Assembly (NCBI GenBank): GCA_035341015.1
Contig: DAOQUL010000003.1
Span: forward strand, 1-64,000
From: JAKQIM01 sp029557965
GTDB taxonomy: Bacteria; Chloroflexota; Anaerolineae; Anaerolineales; UBA4823
DNA: 64,000 nt
Direction of reading: 5' to 3'
Shown: piece after piece, positions 52,185 to 63,309 of the stretch
Numbering within the stretch: position 1 is the first letter of the stretch
How the letters are laid out: each line of letters begins with the position of its first letter
Position numbers and translations under genes: made by a program
The notes under the pieces: generated by a model
The model's input: only the letters and a program-made list of their open reading frames with translations
Told to the model about the DNA's origin: nothing
The model's database searches: none

Positions 52185-52862
52185 ATGGCTGCGATTGATG
52201 ATCTGAATCAAATATTGTTGGTCTGCCGCAAATGCCCCCGCCTGGTGGCCTGGCGCGAGCAGGTGGCGCGCGAGAAGCGGCGTGCATACCGAGATTGGGA
52301 ATATTGGGGCAAGCCGGTGCCGGGGTTTGGCGACCCTGAAGCGCGGTTGTTGGTGGTGGGGCTGGCGCCGGGCGCACACGGCTCTAACCGCACCGGGCGC
52401 ATGTTCACGGGCGATGCCTCGGGTGATTTTCTGTATCCTGCCCTGCACCGGGCGGGGTTTGCCAACCAGCCGGGCGCAAGCCGCCTGGATGATGGGCTGG
52501 CGCTGCACGACCTGTTCATTTCGGCGGTCTGCCGCTGCGCGCCGCCGGATAACAAGCCCGCACCCGGTGAGATTGCCAACTGCCTGCCTTACCTGGCGCA
52601 AGAGATGGAAATATTGAAAAATGTACAGGGGGTGGTGGCTTTGGGGAAGATCGCCTTTGACCAGGTGCTGCGCCTGTATAACGCCCAGGGCAATCCAGGC
52701 GGCAGGCTGGAATTTGCCCACGGCGCTTTTTATACCTTGGGCGGCGGCAAGCCCTGGCTGTTGGCTTCTTACCACCCCAGCCGCCAGAATACACAAACCG
52801 GCCGCCTGACGGCTGCTATGTTCGACCAGATCTGGTTAGAGGCCCGTTCCAGGTTAGCGTAG
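52185..52862 (+). CDS. Family 5-type uracil-DNA glycosylase (iron-sulfur)
   Basis: A 225-aa DNA repair enzyme removing uracil and related bases. The active-site block GLAPGAHGSNRTGRMFTGD and the C-terminal SYHPSRQNTQTG match UDGb (family 5), in which the usual Asp/Asn of other families is replaced. Cysteines at 15 and 18 (CRKC), with two more in AVCRC and NCLPY, are likely 4Fe-4S ligands. Third gene of the ruvB-queA operon; its last 9 bp overlap the convergent gene 52854-53396. Confidence 0.88.
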   Translation: MAAIDDLNQILLVCRKCPRLVAWREQVAREKRRAYRDWEYWGKPVPGFGDPEARLLVVGLAPGAHGSNRTGRMFTGDASGDFLYPALHRAGFANQPGASRLDDGLALHDLFISAVCRCAPPDNKPAPGEIANCLPYLAQEMEILKNVQGVVALGKIAFDQVLRLYNAQGNPGGRLEFAHGAFYTLGGGKPWLLASYHPSRQNTQTGRLTAAMFDQIWLEARSRLA

Positions 52863-53396
52863 GGCAAACAAGACGGAGGCCGGGCGGATGAAGATCATGG
52901 GCGTGCGCACGACGCCCATATTGGGAATGGCCGGGTTGGTGATCTCAGCATCGTAGATGGTGATGAAGGTTTCTTTGATGGTGGTGAGATGCAGGGCCAT
53001 GTTGGTGGTGGCTGCCATGCGCATGTTGGCCTGGATGCGGAAAGAGCCCAGCATGGTCAAGATGGGGTCCATTTTGCGGTTGGGTTCGGTGGCATCGTAA
53101 TCCAGGCTCTCTTGGACGGGCGGGAGGGCGTGGATGGCCAAGATTTGCGGAACGGATATGAACAACTCGGGGGCAGCCAATGTTTGGATCGAACCGCCCG
53201 CCAGCAGCAGTACCTGGGCTTTGTAGAGCCTCAGGTAGTCGATGGGGGTGGCGGCGCGCAGCCAGGTGGCGATGCGGATGGACTGCTTGATGATCGTTTC
53301 GCCGCGCACCACCCCGTTAGGGATGTACACCATGACTGGCAGTACTTTGTCTTCGGGGCCTAACTGGTAAGAATGGGATTGAGGGGTGTCTGTCAT
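52854..53396 (-). CDS. Unrecognised 180-aa protein
   Basis: A soluble protein of 180 residues with no signal peptide, membrane helix or catalytic motif I recognise. The N-terminal half has VMVYIPNGVVRGETIIKQSIRIATWLRA, which reads as beta strands and a short helix, followed by hydrophobic strands rich in Ile/Leu and many Ala/Met residues. AGGAGG lies six bases before ATG 53396, so it is a genuine gene. It is convergent with the uracil-DNA glycosylase gene and divergent from the nucleoside phosphorylase gene. Confidence 0.7.
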   Translation of the reverse strand: MTDTPQSHSYQLGPEDKVLPVMVYIPNGVVRGETIIKQSIRIATWLRAATPIDYLRLYKAQVLLLAGGSIQTLAAPELFISVPQILAIHALPPVQESLDYDATEPNRKMDPILTMLGSFRIQANMRMAATTNMALHLTTIKETFITIYDAEITNPAIPNMGVVRTPMIFIRPASVLFALR

Positions 53397-53405
53397 ACTG
53401 CCTCC

Positions 53406-53434
53406 TTAGAATCATCTCTACCCTGGATTATAAT
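53406..53434 (+). promoter_or_regulatory. Promoter of the nucleoside phosphorylase gene
   Basis: TTAGAA (53406-53411), 17-bp spacer, TATAAT (53429-53434), 42 bp before ATG 53476. Confidence 0.6.
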
Positions 53435-53475
53435 GTCAGTTAGCAAAAAACTGCAATTCATTGGAGACCAAAAAT

Positions 53476-54768
<1,293 letters not shown>

Positions 54769-54780
<12 letters not shown>

Positions 54781-57702
54781 AACGGGAAGGGCATCGACCG
54801 CCTCGCTCAGCGAGGCGGTTTTGCCGCTTTGAATGGCGGCTGTTTCTTCGTCCGATGGCTGAGGAGCCAGTTCGGCAAGCAAGGCCTGGGCGGCCTGCTG
54901 TTCTTCAGCGTATTCTCCGGGGAAATTCGCCACCAGCCCCAAGAGCTTAAGCGCAAGCAAGCGCTGCCCTTTGTGATGCAGAAGGCAGGCGATCTCGGTC
55001 AGGGCGGGCAGGATCCAGCGGTGGGTGTTGGCGTTAACCGCCTGGTGCAGGCTTTTTAGATAACTGTTATAAGCATCCGTATTATTGCTCAGGGCGGCGT
55101 AAACCCGTCCCTGGGAGAAAGTGGCATAGGTAATGCCAAAGCTGTCGCCGATTTTGTTAAAGAGCTGAATGGCTTCTTTTAGCAGGTCGCGGGCTTTGAC
55201 GTGATCCTGGGTCTGCATCGCCACGCTGGCAAGATCAGCCAGGCTGTACGCCACGCTGCGCGGCTCTCCAATCTCACGTCCAACCTGAACGCTTTCTTCC
55301 AGGTAGCGGCGGGATTCTGCCAGGTTGCCGGTCAAAACCTCAACACTGCCCAGGTGGTTGAGCACATAGGCCAGGCGGGCCTGGGAGCCAATCTTCTTGT
55401 ACATCTCGCAGGCTTCGATAAAATAGGGGTGGGCCTCGAGGGGATGGCCCTGGTCGCGGATGATCACGCCCAGGCGATCGAGGCAGCCAGCCACCTGGCT
55501 GGGGCTGCCAACCTGGCGGTAAATGGCGAGGGCCTGCCGGGTAAGTTCGGCTGCTTGCGTGTAGTCACCGGAGGCCCAGTGGATCGTGCCAAGCTGCGAC
55601 AGGGCATCGGCGCTGCTTTTCTGGTCGTCTTCCTGGCGAGCGCGTTCCAGGCATTCTTGCGCCAGCCTGCCGGTCTCGACATAGTCGCCGCGAAGCCAGG
55701 TCACGCGGGCCAGCTCAAGCTGGATCAAGGTAATGTCGCCTGGATCGCCATACTGGCGGGCCAATTCCAGGCTGCGTTCGGCAGTGGTCAAGGCTTCGTC
55801 CAGCCGCCCCAGGTCGATGTAGTTGTGGGCCTGGTTGGCCAGCAGGTGCAGCAGCAGTTGGTAATGGCTGGGCGGCCAGGGATCGGGCTGCTCCTCCAGC
55901 TTTTTGAGGGCAGTTTCAAAAGCCAGCAAGCCTTCTTGATGCCAACCGCGCAGTGAGAAAAAGAAGTGCAGGCAGGCCTGAGATTGGGCAATCACCTCGA
56001 ACTGAGATTGATCGACGGCCCACTTCCAGGCGGCGCGTAAATCCTGGATGCGTTCGCCGATCTCGTTAACGGCCTGGACTTGCTCTTGCCCCTGGATGCG
56101 CTCCAGGCGCTCTGCCAGGAAGGCGGCGTGATAATGACCGTGGCGCATCTGCACCCCGATCTCTTCATCGGGATGGGCGCTCAGTTTTTCGGCGGCATAT
56201 TGGCGCAGCAGGCTGTGCATTTCATACAATTTGGCGTTGCTGCGGCGGATGAGCGATTTATCGAGCAGGGCGGTAAATAGCTGCAAGGAGGTTTGGGCCA
56301 CTGCCTGGACGGCTTTCCAGTCAAAGGGCCCCTGGAAGACTGCCAGGCGGCAGAAAGCCTGCCGCTCGGGCTCGGTGAGCAGGTTCCAGGAATAATCGCA
56401 GACAGCGCGCATGCTGCGGTGCCGCTCGGGGTGGTCGCGCATGGTGGTGCTGAGGAGTTCGGAGCTGATCGTTAGCTGGTCGGCAATATCCTGGCAGGTG
56501 AAGACGCGCACCCAGGCCGAGGCCAGTTCAAGGCCCAGGGGAATCCCCTCCACCAATTGGCAGATGCGGGTGATGTGGATGCGGTCTTCGGCATTGGGCG
56601 CAAAGGCGGGATCGGTGCGGCGGGCGTTCTGCAAGAACAGCTTGACGGCACTGAAATCTTCCCAACCGGCGGCCTGGATGTCGGACGGGTAGCGCAGGCC
56701 GGTGATCTCGATGATGGTTTCGGCGCGCAGATTCAGGCGCTCACGAGAGGTGGCGAGGATTTTGACCCTGGGGGCGGTTTGCAAGATCTCAGACACCAGC
56801 TCGGCGCCATCCAAGATGTGCTCAAAGTTATCCATTACCAGTAGGATCTGTTTTTCGCGCAGGTAATTGAGCAATTGGATGCGGGGCACCTCGCGGGTGT
56901 GGAAAGAGTAATGCAGGGCTTCGGCAATGGCCGGAACCAGGAATTCGCTGGCGTTGAGGGGGGCCAGGGCCACAAAATGAGCACCGTGGCCGAAGTCATC
57001 CAGCATTTCAGCGGCGGCTTGCAGGGCCAGGCGCGTCTTGCCCATGCCGCCCGGCCCAACCAGGGTAAGCAAGCGGCAGGCGGGGTCTTCGAGGCGGGTG
57101 GTGACCTCAGCCAGCTCGGCCACGCGGCCCACGAAGGGGCTGGTTTGGGCGGGCAGGTTGTGGGGCTTGCCAGATAATGAGCGCAGGGCGGGGAATGTTT
57201 TGACCGGCAGGTCGGGGTGTTTGAGTTCGAAGACTTGCTGGGGTTCGCTGAGGTCTTTGAGCTGGTGCAGCCCGTGATCCAAAAGCTGGGCGCCGGGGGG
57301 CAGGGTGCAGCCCTGCACCACGGGCGGGGTGAGCAAGATCTGCCCGCCCCAGCCAACCGCCAGCAGGCGCACGGTGCGGTTGATCTCCAGGCCGTGGTAG
57401 TCATCGCCGCGCTGCTCTACCTGCCCGGCGTGCAAGACGGTGCGCAGGCGCAGCTCGCCAATCCCGCCCCAAGGCTGGTGAGCAACCTGCCGCTGGATCT
57501 CAAGGGCACATCCGATTGGATCCCCCCCTTCAAAGGCTGCAAAGACCCCGTCGCCGGTGTTTTTGACCACGCGGCCGCCATGTTGGCTGACCAACCTGTC
57601 CAGCAGGGCGTCGTGACGGCGCAAAGCCGCCAGCATTTCGGGGCCATGTTGTTCCATCAAACGGGTTGAGCCTTCGATGTCGGTAAAAAGAAATACAGTC
57701 AT
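54769..57702 (-). CDS. Class III adenylate cyclase-like / NTPase / TPR regulator
   Basis: A 977-aa cytoplasmic protein. N-terminal cyclase domain (1-165): FTDIEGST with metal ligand Asp8, TGDGVFAAF with Asp51, and Asn108-Arg109 of the transition-state pair, so the catalytic core looks complete. A STAND-type NTPase domain follows (about 185-480) with P-loop GPGGMGKTR (216-224) and Walker B LLVMDN. The C-terminal 450 residues are TPR repeats. This layout matches bacterial ATPase-cyclase regulators whose input ligand is unknown. Encoded 1 bp after the PanE-like gene stop. Confidence 0.9.
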
Positions 57703-57703
57703 C

Positions 57704-58744
57704 TTATCCCAGTAACCTCAAGAGCTGGTGGGGTTGGTGGGCAAAGGCCTCGGGCTTCAATTGGCCCTGTGTCAGCGCGAGCAGGGTGTCGTTGAGCAAG
57801 CGGTTGACAGGGGTGGGGATGCCCAGGCTTTCACCGGCGCGGACTACCGCGCCATTGAGATAGTTTACCTCACTTTTGCCGCGCCCGCTGTGCAGGTCGA
57901 TGTGGAATGAGGGCATCTTCCCACCGCGCCCGCGCCCCACGCCGCGTTGTAAGAGGGGGCGGGCCAGGGCTGGCGGCAGGCGCATGCCCAAAGCCAACAG
58001 GCGCACGGGGGTGCCGGGTAAATCTACCACGCGGATGCGCTGGGCCGCCATGACGCGCAGGGCCTCGCGCAGTTGCTCGATTTCCAACCGGCACAGGCCG
58101 GGGTGAGCGAAGACCTCTGCGGGGGGCAGGTCTAGAATGGCCGAGGTGGCGTTGGCGGTGAGGTTGGTGAGCATCTTGGACCACTTCATATCGGCGGCGC
58201 GGAGATAGAGGCGGGCATTTAAGCCCGCGGCGGTGAGGATGCCGACCATGCGCTCAGAGAGAGGGTGGCCTTTGGCCACGCCCATGCCGCGCAAGCGTTC
58301 GAGGGCAATATCGCCGGCGGCGCGGCGGCCAACCGCGCTGCTGACCGTGCCGGAGATGACCTTGTCGGGGCCGATGACGGCTGCCAGGGCGGGTTCATTA
58401 TCAACGCCGTTTTGCAGGCATAAGAAAGAAGGCAGTTGGCTGGTGTGCGGGGCCAGGCTTTGCAGGGCAGCCTGGGTATCGTAGGATTTGAGGGCAAAGA
58501 CAGCCACGTCAAAGGGCCAGTGGGTCAGGGCTTCTTCGATCGATGCGCAGATCTTTGGCTGCGGCAGGTGGTGTTCTCCATCCGGCAGTTGCAGGCGCAG
58601 GCCGCGGGCGCGCAGCTCTTGGGCTACGGCGGGCTGTTCGAGGAAGATCACTTCTTGCCCATGCAGGGCCAGGCTGCCGCCGATATAGGTGCCAATAGCG
58701 CCCGCGCCGAAGACCAGCCAGCGCAAATCAGACCAGGAGCTCAT
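57704..58744 (-). CDS. Ketopantoate reductase family protein (PanE-like)
   Basis: A 346-aa NADPH-dependent reductase. Rossmann motif VFGAGAIGTYIGG (11-23) and the substrate-domain block MKWSKMLTNLTANATSAIL with the catalytic-type Lys fit ApbA/PanE proteins. The family includes several alpha-ketoacid reductases, so ketopantoate is likely but not proven. Starts by ATGA overlap with the histidine phosphatase gene, and is followed directly by the cyclase gene. Confidence 0.82.
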   Translation of the reverse strand: MSSWSDLRWLVFGAGAIGTYIGGSLALHGQEVIFLEQPAVAQELRARGLRLQLPDGEHHLPQPKICASIEEALTHWPFDVAVFALKSYDTQAALQSLAPHTSQLPSFLCLQNGVDNEPALAAVIGPDKVISGTVSSAVGRRAAGDIALERLRGMGVAKGHPLSERMVGILTAAGLNARLYLRAADMKWSKMLTNLTANATSAILDLPPAEVFAHPGLCRLEIEQLREALRVMAAQRIRVVDLPGTPVRLLALGMRLPPALARPLLQRGVGRGRGGKMPSFHIDLHSGRGKSEVNYLNGAVVRAGESLGIPTPVNRLLNDTLLALTQGQLKPEAFAHQPHQLLRLLG

Positions 58745-59391
58745 CGTTCTGCCTCCGGCAGGTGGGCGGTATCGTTGATGCCCAGCAGAGTCCAGCGGTG
58801 TTCGCCGGGGTGGTAGGTGAGGGTGGCAAAAGAGGTGTTTTGGAAGCGGAAACGCGGCCCGATGAAATTGGCGCTGGGGGTGATGCCCAGGATGGCATAC
58901 AAGGCCATGTTGAGGATGGCGCCGTGAGAGACCACCAGGTATTGGCCAGGCGTGTGCTCAAGCAGGCTCTGAATGGCCTGCCCGGCGCGCAGGTAAAGCT
59001 CCCATTGGCTTTCGCCGGTCTGGCCGATGGGCTGGTAAAGGTGAATGAAGGGCGGGCGAGAGGCCCGGGTTTGATCGGGGTGCAGGCCAGAAAGCTGCCC
59101 GTTATCGCGCTCCATCCAATTGGAGTCGAGCTCGATTGGCGCGCCCAGGCCCTGGGCGATGATCTCGGCAGTTTGGCGGGCGCGAGCCAGGGTGCTGGAG
59201 ATGACCAGGTCAAAGCGGCGGCCTTCTTTTTGCCAGCGCTCTTGCAGCAAGCGGGCCTGCTCTTGGCCGCGGGGTGAGAGCGGAAAATCAGCCTGGCCCT
59301 GGTGCAGGCCCTGGGCATTGCCCACCGACTGCCCGTGGCGCAGGAGGGTGATGGTATAGCAAGGGGGCGAAGGAGGGGATTGAAACATCAT
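58741..59391 (-). CDS. Histidine phosphatase family protein
   Basis: A 216-aa phosphatase of the phosphoglycerate mutase-like superfamily. Catalytic LLRHGQSVGN (the phospho-His motif) lies near residue 16, STLARARQTAE provides the second Arg, and VVSHGAILNMAL the second His. Substrate unknown; a role in metabolite dephosphorylation is likely. The start is placed at ATG 59391 just before the first strand; the frame is open further upstream only because it overlaps the lysA end. Coupled to the PanE-like gene. Confidence 0.85.
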   Translation of the reverse strand: MMFQSPPSPPCYTITLLRHGQSVGNAQGLHQGQADFPLSPRGQEQARLLQERWQKEGRRFDLVISSTLARARQTAEIIAQGLGAPIELDSNWMERDNGQLSGLHPDQTRASRPPFIHLYQPIGQTGESQWELYLRAGQAIQSLLEHTPGQYLVVSHGAILNMALYAILGITPSANFIGPRFRFQNTSFATLTYHPGEHRWTLLGINDTAHLPEAER

Positions 59392-59438
59392 AGGGGTGAT
59401 TGTACCGCACAGCCGCCCGGTGCAGCGAGTTGATTCCG

Positions 59439-60766
59439 TTACATTTCGGGAAGGCGGAGGTCGCGGGCCAGCAAGTCGCCGGCTGTTTCGCGGCGCTGGA
59501 TGAGGTGGGCGCGGCCGCCTGCCAGCAAAGCACAGCCGGGCGTAGGGCGCCGTTGTAGTTGGAGCCCAGGGCCAAATGGTAAGCCCCGCTGACGGGCAGG
59601 GCAATGAGCTCGCCGGGTTGAACCTGGGGCATGGGCAGGTCTTCGATCAGCACGTCGCCGCTCTGGCAGTAAGGCCCGGCCAGCCAGGCGGGTCCGCTGG
59701 GTGGGCGCAGAGGGTCTTGCACGGGCAGGGCGGTGTAACGGGTGTGGTAGAGGGCAGGGCGGGGATTATCGGCAATGCCGCCATCTAAGAGCAGCCAGCG
59801 GCGCTGGGGGGTGTGCTTGACGGCCCCCAGGCGGTAGACCGCCACGCCGGCCTGGGCTACCAGGCTGCGGCCCGGTTCAAGCTGCAGGCGCGGCAGGGGC
59901 AGGTTTCGCTGTTGGCAGCCCTGTGCCAGGGTTTGGGCGACGAGGGCCACGTAAGCGGCGATGGAAGGCTGGGGCAGGTCGTCTTCGTGATAGGGTACGC
60001 CCCAACCGCCACCCGGCGAGAGCACAGCCGGATGCCAGCCGGTCTCATCCTGGCAGGCGGCTGCCAGGTCTAGCGTGACCTGCAAGGCGGTGGCAAGCGG
60101 GGCGGGGTCGCGGTACTGCGAGCCGAGGTGGAAATGCAGGCCCTCAAGGGGCAGGGCCTGCGCCAGGCAAAAGCGCACGGCTTGCAGAGTTTCATCGGGG
60201 CTGAGGCCGAACTTGCTGTCGGACCTGGCCGTTTGCGCATAGGCATGAGTGTCGACGGCCAGGCCGGGGCGCAGGCGCAGCCAGAGGGCAGGCAGGGAGC
60301 TGCCCGGAGCGGCTGAGGCAACCAGCGCGGCCAGGCGCTCTAATTCAAGCAGGTTGTCGACCACGATCACGGCGGCGCGCTGCAAGGCGGCCTGCAAATC
60401 GGCCGGGCTCTTGTTGACGCCGTGAACGAGGGTGCGGCGGCGCGCCAAGGCGGCCTGTTCTGCCAGGTACAGCTCGCTGGTGCCGGTGCAATCCAGCCAC
60501 AGGCCCTGGTGTTCGACCCATTGGGCCATGGCCAGGCATAAGAAGGCCTTACCGGCATAGGTGATGGCGCTGGGGCCGGGGTAATGCGCGGCCAGGGTCT
60601 GGCGGTAGCTGGCGAGGTGGGTTTTGAGGGTGGCAGCATCAAAGATGTAGAGGGGCGTGCCGTGGGTTTCGGCCAGGGCTTGCAGAGATAGGCCGGCAAC
60701 GGCGATTTGGCCGTCTTCTTGGACGGCGGTTGTGACGGGGAAGAGGGCGAGGCGGTCTTCGAGCAT
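59439..60766 (-). CDS. lysA: Diaminopimelate decarboxylase with apparent frameshift near the C-terminus
   Basis: A PLP enzyme (about 442 aa) for the last step of lysine synthesis. Present: the PLP lysine in AITYAGKAFL, HFHLGSQYRDP, SPGGGWGVPYHEDD, LEPGRSLVAQAGV and LLDGGIADNPRPALY. The normal C-terminus (ALLAGGRAHLIQRRETAGDLLAR to a TAA at 59439-59441) is in a different frame from the rest; a one-base loss near 59525-59535, after SNYNGALRPAV, explains this. Unshifted, translation would run on into the next gene to 59288. Starts 16 bp after fmt, without a clear SD. Confidence 0.83.
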
Positions 60767-60782
60767 GGTATAGGCGATGCTT

Positions 60783-61706
60783 TTAGACGGCAGATTGGCC
60801 CCAGCCGCGGGCGCCCTGCAAGAAGGCTTTGCCGGGCTGCGGTTTTTTGCCCGCTGGTTGGAGCTCATCCAACACGAGCAGACCCTCGGCGGTGCAGAAG
60901 GCGGGCAGGCCCTGGTATACGAGGGCTGTGCCGGGCACGGTGCAAGTGTCTGGGACGGCATGGGCGCGCAGGATCTTGAGGGGCTGATCTTGCCAGGTGG
61001 TGAAAGCCCCAGGCCAGGGGTTGAAGGCACGCACGCGGCGGGCCAGGGCCTGGGCAGGTTGGTTGAAATCCAGCAGGCCGTCGGCCTTGTTGAGCATGGG
61101 GGCGTAGGTGGCCTGGGCTTCATCCTGTGCCTGGGGAGCGATTTGCCCGCTCAGGTAGGGGGGCAGGGTTTCGATGAGCAGTGCCGCGCCCAGGGCGGCC
61201 AACTTATCGCTGAGGGTGCCGGCGTTGTCATCGGGCAGGATGGGGAGGGCGCGCTGGCTGAGCATGGGGCCGGTATCGACGCCGGGATCCATGCGCATGA
61301 TGGTGACGCCGGTCTCGGGGTCGCCGTTGAGGATGGCAGCCTGGATGGGGGCGGCGCCGCGCCCGCGCGGCAGGAGGGAGGCGTGGACGTTGACACAGCC
61401 GTATTGGGGCAGATCGAGCACAGCTGGGCGCAGGATCTGGCCGAAGGCGGCGACGATGATCAGGTCAGGAGCCCAGGCCTCCAATTGAGCCAGGGCTTCG
61501 GGCTGGCGCAGGCGCTGGGGTTGGATGGTGGGCAAGCCCAATTCATCTGCCAGCCGTTTGATGGGCGGCGGGGTGAGGGCCCGGCCGCGCCCGGCAGGGC
61601 GGTCGGGCTGGGTGACCACACCGACCATGGTGTAGTGCTGTGCCAGGGCCTGCAAGGTAGGCAGGGCAAAATCGGGCGAACCCATGAAGACGACTTTCAG
61701 GCTCAT
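60783..61706 (-). CDS. fmt: Methionyl-tRNA formyltransferase
   Basis: A 307-aa enzyme formylating initiator Met-tRNA. Motifs: VFMGSPDFALPTLQAL at the N-terminus, the conserved NVHASLLPRGRGAAPIQAAI (catalytic Asn-His region), IMRMDPGVDTGPML, and a C-terminal OB-like domain from about 205. Length is normal. Start overlaps the stop of the PIG-L gene as ATGA. No def (deformylase) gene is visible in this window. Confidence 0.95.
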   Translation of the reverse strand: MSLKVVFMGSPDFALPTLQALAQHYTMVGVVTQPDRPAGRGRALTPPPIKRLADELGLPTIQPQRLRQPEALAQLEAWAPDLIIVAAFGQILRPAVLDLPQYGCVNVHASLLPRGRGAAPIQAAILNGDPETGVTIMRMDPGVDTGPMLSQRALPILPDDNAGTLSDKLAALGAALLIETLPPYLSGQIAPQAQDEAQATYAPMLNKADGLLDFNQPAQALARRVRAFNPWPGAFTTWQDQPLKILRAHAVPDTCTVPGTALVYQGLPAFCTAEGLLVLDELQPAGKKPQPGKAFLQGARGWGQSAV

Positions 61707-62464
61707 GGCTTTATCTCGGCGCGGTGCGCCTGGAGCTTTTCCCAATCTTCATCTTTAACCAGGGTGATGACGCGGTAGGATTCGGCATAGGTCATGCCCT
61801 GGTCTTTGGCGGTATCGGCGGCCCATTCTTTGAGCATGGGGGCGGGGTCCCAGTCTTTGAGCTGGCTCTTGTGGGCGCGCAGGGCGGCGATCTTGGTCTC
61901 GATGGTGTTGGTGATGTCGATGTAGGTGCTGCTGCCTTCCCAGGTGGAGGCATATACTTTGCGCACTTTGTGGGCTTTGAGACCTTCCTGTTCGAATTCT
62001 TGGAAGAGATGGGGCTGCCCGGCGGATGGGAAGACGGCATCGAGGGCGGCCTGGGCGGCGGCGCGGTGATCGGGATGGTTGATGTAATCGCCGCTGCTCC
62101 ACAGGGCAATGGGGTCGCCGCACATCACCACCTCGGGGCGGTGCTGGCGGATGAGGCGCACCAGCTTCTTGCGCAGCTCAAGGGTGGGCTGCAAGAGGCC
62201 ATCAGGCTCGCGCAAGAAGGCCACTTCGGCGGCGCCGGCGATGCGGGCGGCCTCGCGCGATTCGGCTTCGCGGATCTGGGTGGCCTTTTCACGCGTCATG
62301 CCGGGCTCGTCGATGCCCACGTCGCCGCTGGTGCACAGTGCATAGACGATGCGCGCACCGGCCTGGGCCCAAAGGGCCAGGGTGCCGACATTGGTGAATT
62401 CTAAGTCATCGGGATGGGCGGCAACCGCCAGAACAGATTGGGGGATGTAAAGATGATCGGTCAT
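61703..62464 (-). CDS. PIG-L (LmbE) family deacetylase
   Basis: A 253-aa zinc hydrolase with the AHPDDLEF motif near residue 16 (His, two Asp metal ligands) and the second His motif INHPDHRAAAQAALDAV. Family members deacetylate N-acetylglucosamine conjugates such as mycothiol or bacillithiol precursors; here the substrate is not determined. ATG 62464 starts shortly before the first strand; the frame is open to 62578 but that part runs through the tRNA-Leu. Upstream of fmt with ATGA overlap. Confidence 0.88.
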   Translation of the reverse strand: MTDHLYIPQSVLAVAAHPDDLEFTNVGTLALWAQAGARIVYALCTSGDVGIDEPGMTREKATQIREAESREAARIAGAAEVAFLREPDGLLQPTLELRKKLVRLIRQHRPEVVMCGDPIALWSSGDYINHPDHRAAAQAALDAVFPSAGQPHLFQEFEQEGLKAHKVRKVYASTWEGSSTYIDITNTIETKIAALRAHKSQLKDWDPAPMLKEWAADTAKDQGMTYAESYRVITLVKDEDWEKLQAHRAEIKP

Positions 62465-62495
62465 AGGATATGGGAGTGCACCTTCTGTGTAATGT

Positions 62496-62532
62496 AAACG
62501 GCCAGGCGGCTGGTTGCCAGGCCTGGCCGTTT
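62496..62532 (-). terminator. Hairpin downstream of tRNA-Leu
   Basis: Perfect 12-bp inverted repeat (62496-62507 with 62521-62532), 13-nt loop, 8 bp past the tRNA 3' end; U tract is weak. Confidence 0.6.
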
Positions 62533-62540
62533 TGCGGGAG

Positions 62541-62624
62541 TGGGGCGAGTGGGGGTCGAACCCACACAGTGTCTCCACCGGAGGATTTTAAGTCCTCTGC
62601 GTCTGCCTATTCCGCCATCGCCCC
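62541..62624 (-). tRNA. tRNA-Leu (UAA)
   Basis: A class II tRNA of 84 nt on the minus strand. Acceptor GGGGCGA with TCGCCCC, anticodon stem GAGGA/TCCTC, loop CTTAAAA with anticodon TAA, extra arm CGGTGGAGACACTG and T arm GTGGGTTCGACCCCCAC. Discriminator A; CCA not encoded. Upstream of the PIG-L gene on the same strand. Confidence 0.95.
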
Positions 62625-62675
62625 TCAGACCCCAATTAAACCACAAATCTTGAAAATTTGGGGAGCATGTCTTGA

Positions 62676-63260
62676 TTAAGTATTCTTGAAGCCGATCTCC
62701 TTATTCTGAACCGTTTCTACCTTTTTATATTTTTCCAGGTAGGCTTGCATGGCCTTTTGACTGCCGGTGCGATCGGGGGCGACGGGCGGAAACTCGTCCA
62801 GGGGGATGAGCTTAGCGGCACCTTCGTCGCTGCCTTTGGCCTGCCCACCGGTGATCTGGGCCTCGTAGAGGATTTGTATCATTGGCCCAGGCCAGGTGGT
62901 GCGGTTGATGAAGATCCAGCCCAGGCAGTCGACGATCTTGGCTTCAAAGCCGGTTTCTTCAAGTACCTCTCTGACCGCCGATTCGGCGGGATCTTCTCCA
63001 TATTCCACCAGCCCGGCGGGCAGGCCGACGCCTTCTTCACCTGGGGGGAAGATGGCGGCAATGCCCTGGTCGTTCCTGGCGACAACCACCACTGCTACGG
63101 CATTCGAGGATAGCTGTATCCAGCCGCAGGCAGGGCAGGTGATGCGGGGCAGGTTGTCGTCAAAGATGACTTTGCGGATCAGGCGGGCGGCGCACATGGG
63201 GCAGAATTGGAAACGCAGCGATGCGATGACGGTTTCGGGATAGGTGAGTTGCGAAGACAT
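62676..63260 (-). CDS. Nudix hydrolase with N-terminal zinc ribbon
   Basis: A 194-aa pyrophosphohydrolase. The N-terminal part has Cys-x2-Cys pairs (CPMC and CPAC) forming a zinc ribbon as in NudC. The Nudix box spans GLVEYGEDPAESAVREVLEETG with the canonical REVLEETG end. NADH or ADP-ribose-like substrates are typical for zinc-ribbon Nudix enzymes, but the SQPWPFPQ-type NADH motif of NudC is not seen. Single gene between tRNA-Leu and the PHP gene. Confidence 0.9.
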   Translation of the reverse strand: MSSQLTYPETVIASLRFQFCPMCAARLIRKVIFDDNLPRITCPACGWIQLSSNAVAVVVVARNDQGIAAIFPPGEEGVGLPAGLVEYGEDPAESAVREVLEETGFEAKIVDCLGWIFINRTTWPGPMIQILYEAQITGGQAKGSDEGAAKLIPLDEFPPVAPDRTGSQKAMQAYLEKYKKVETVQNKEIGFKNT

Positions 63261-63309
63261 GATTGCTCCTACATTGGGAAGTCGGGTTTGTAGTATGCTC
63301 TGGTATCGT

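Noticed and set aside
59288..59438. LysA extended to 59288 as a fusion protein
   Set aside because: The extension is the antisense-like reading of the histidine phosphatase gene start; the expected LysA ending is in another frame.
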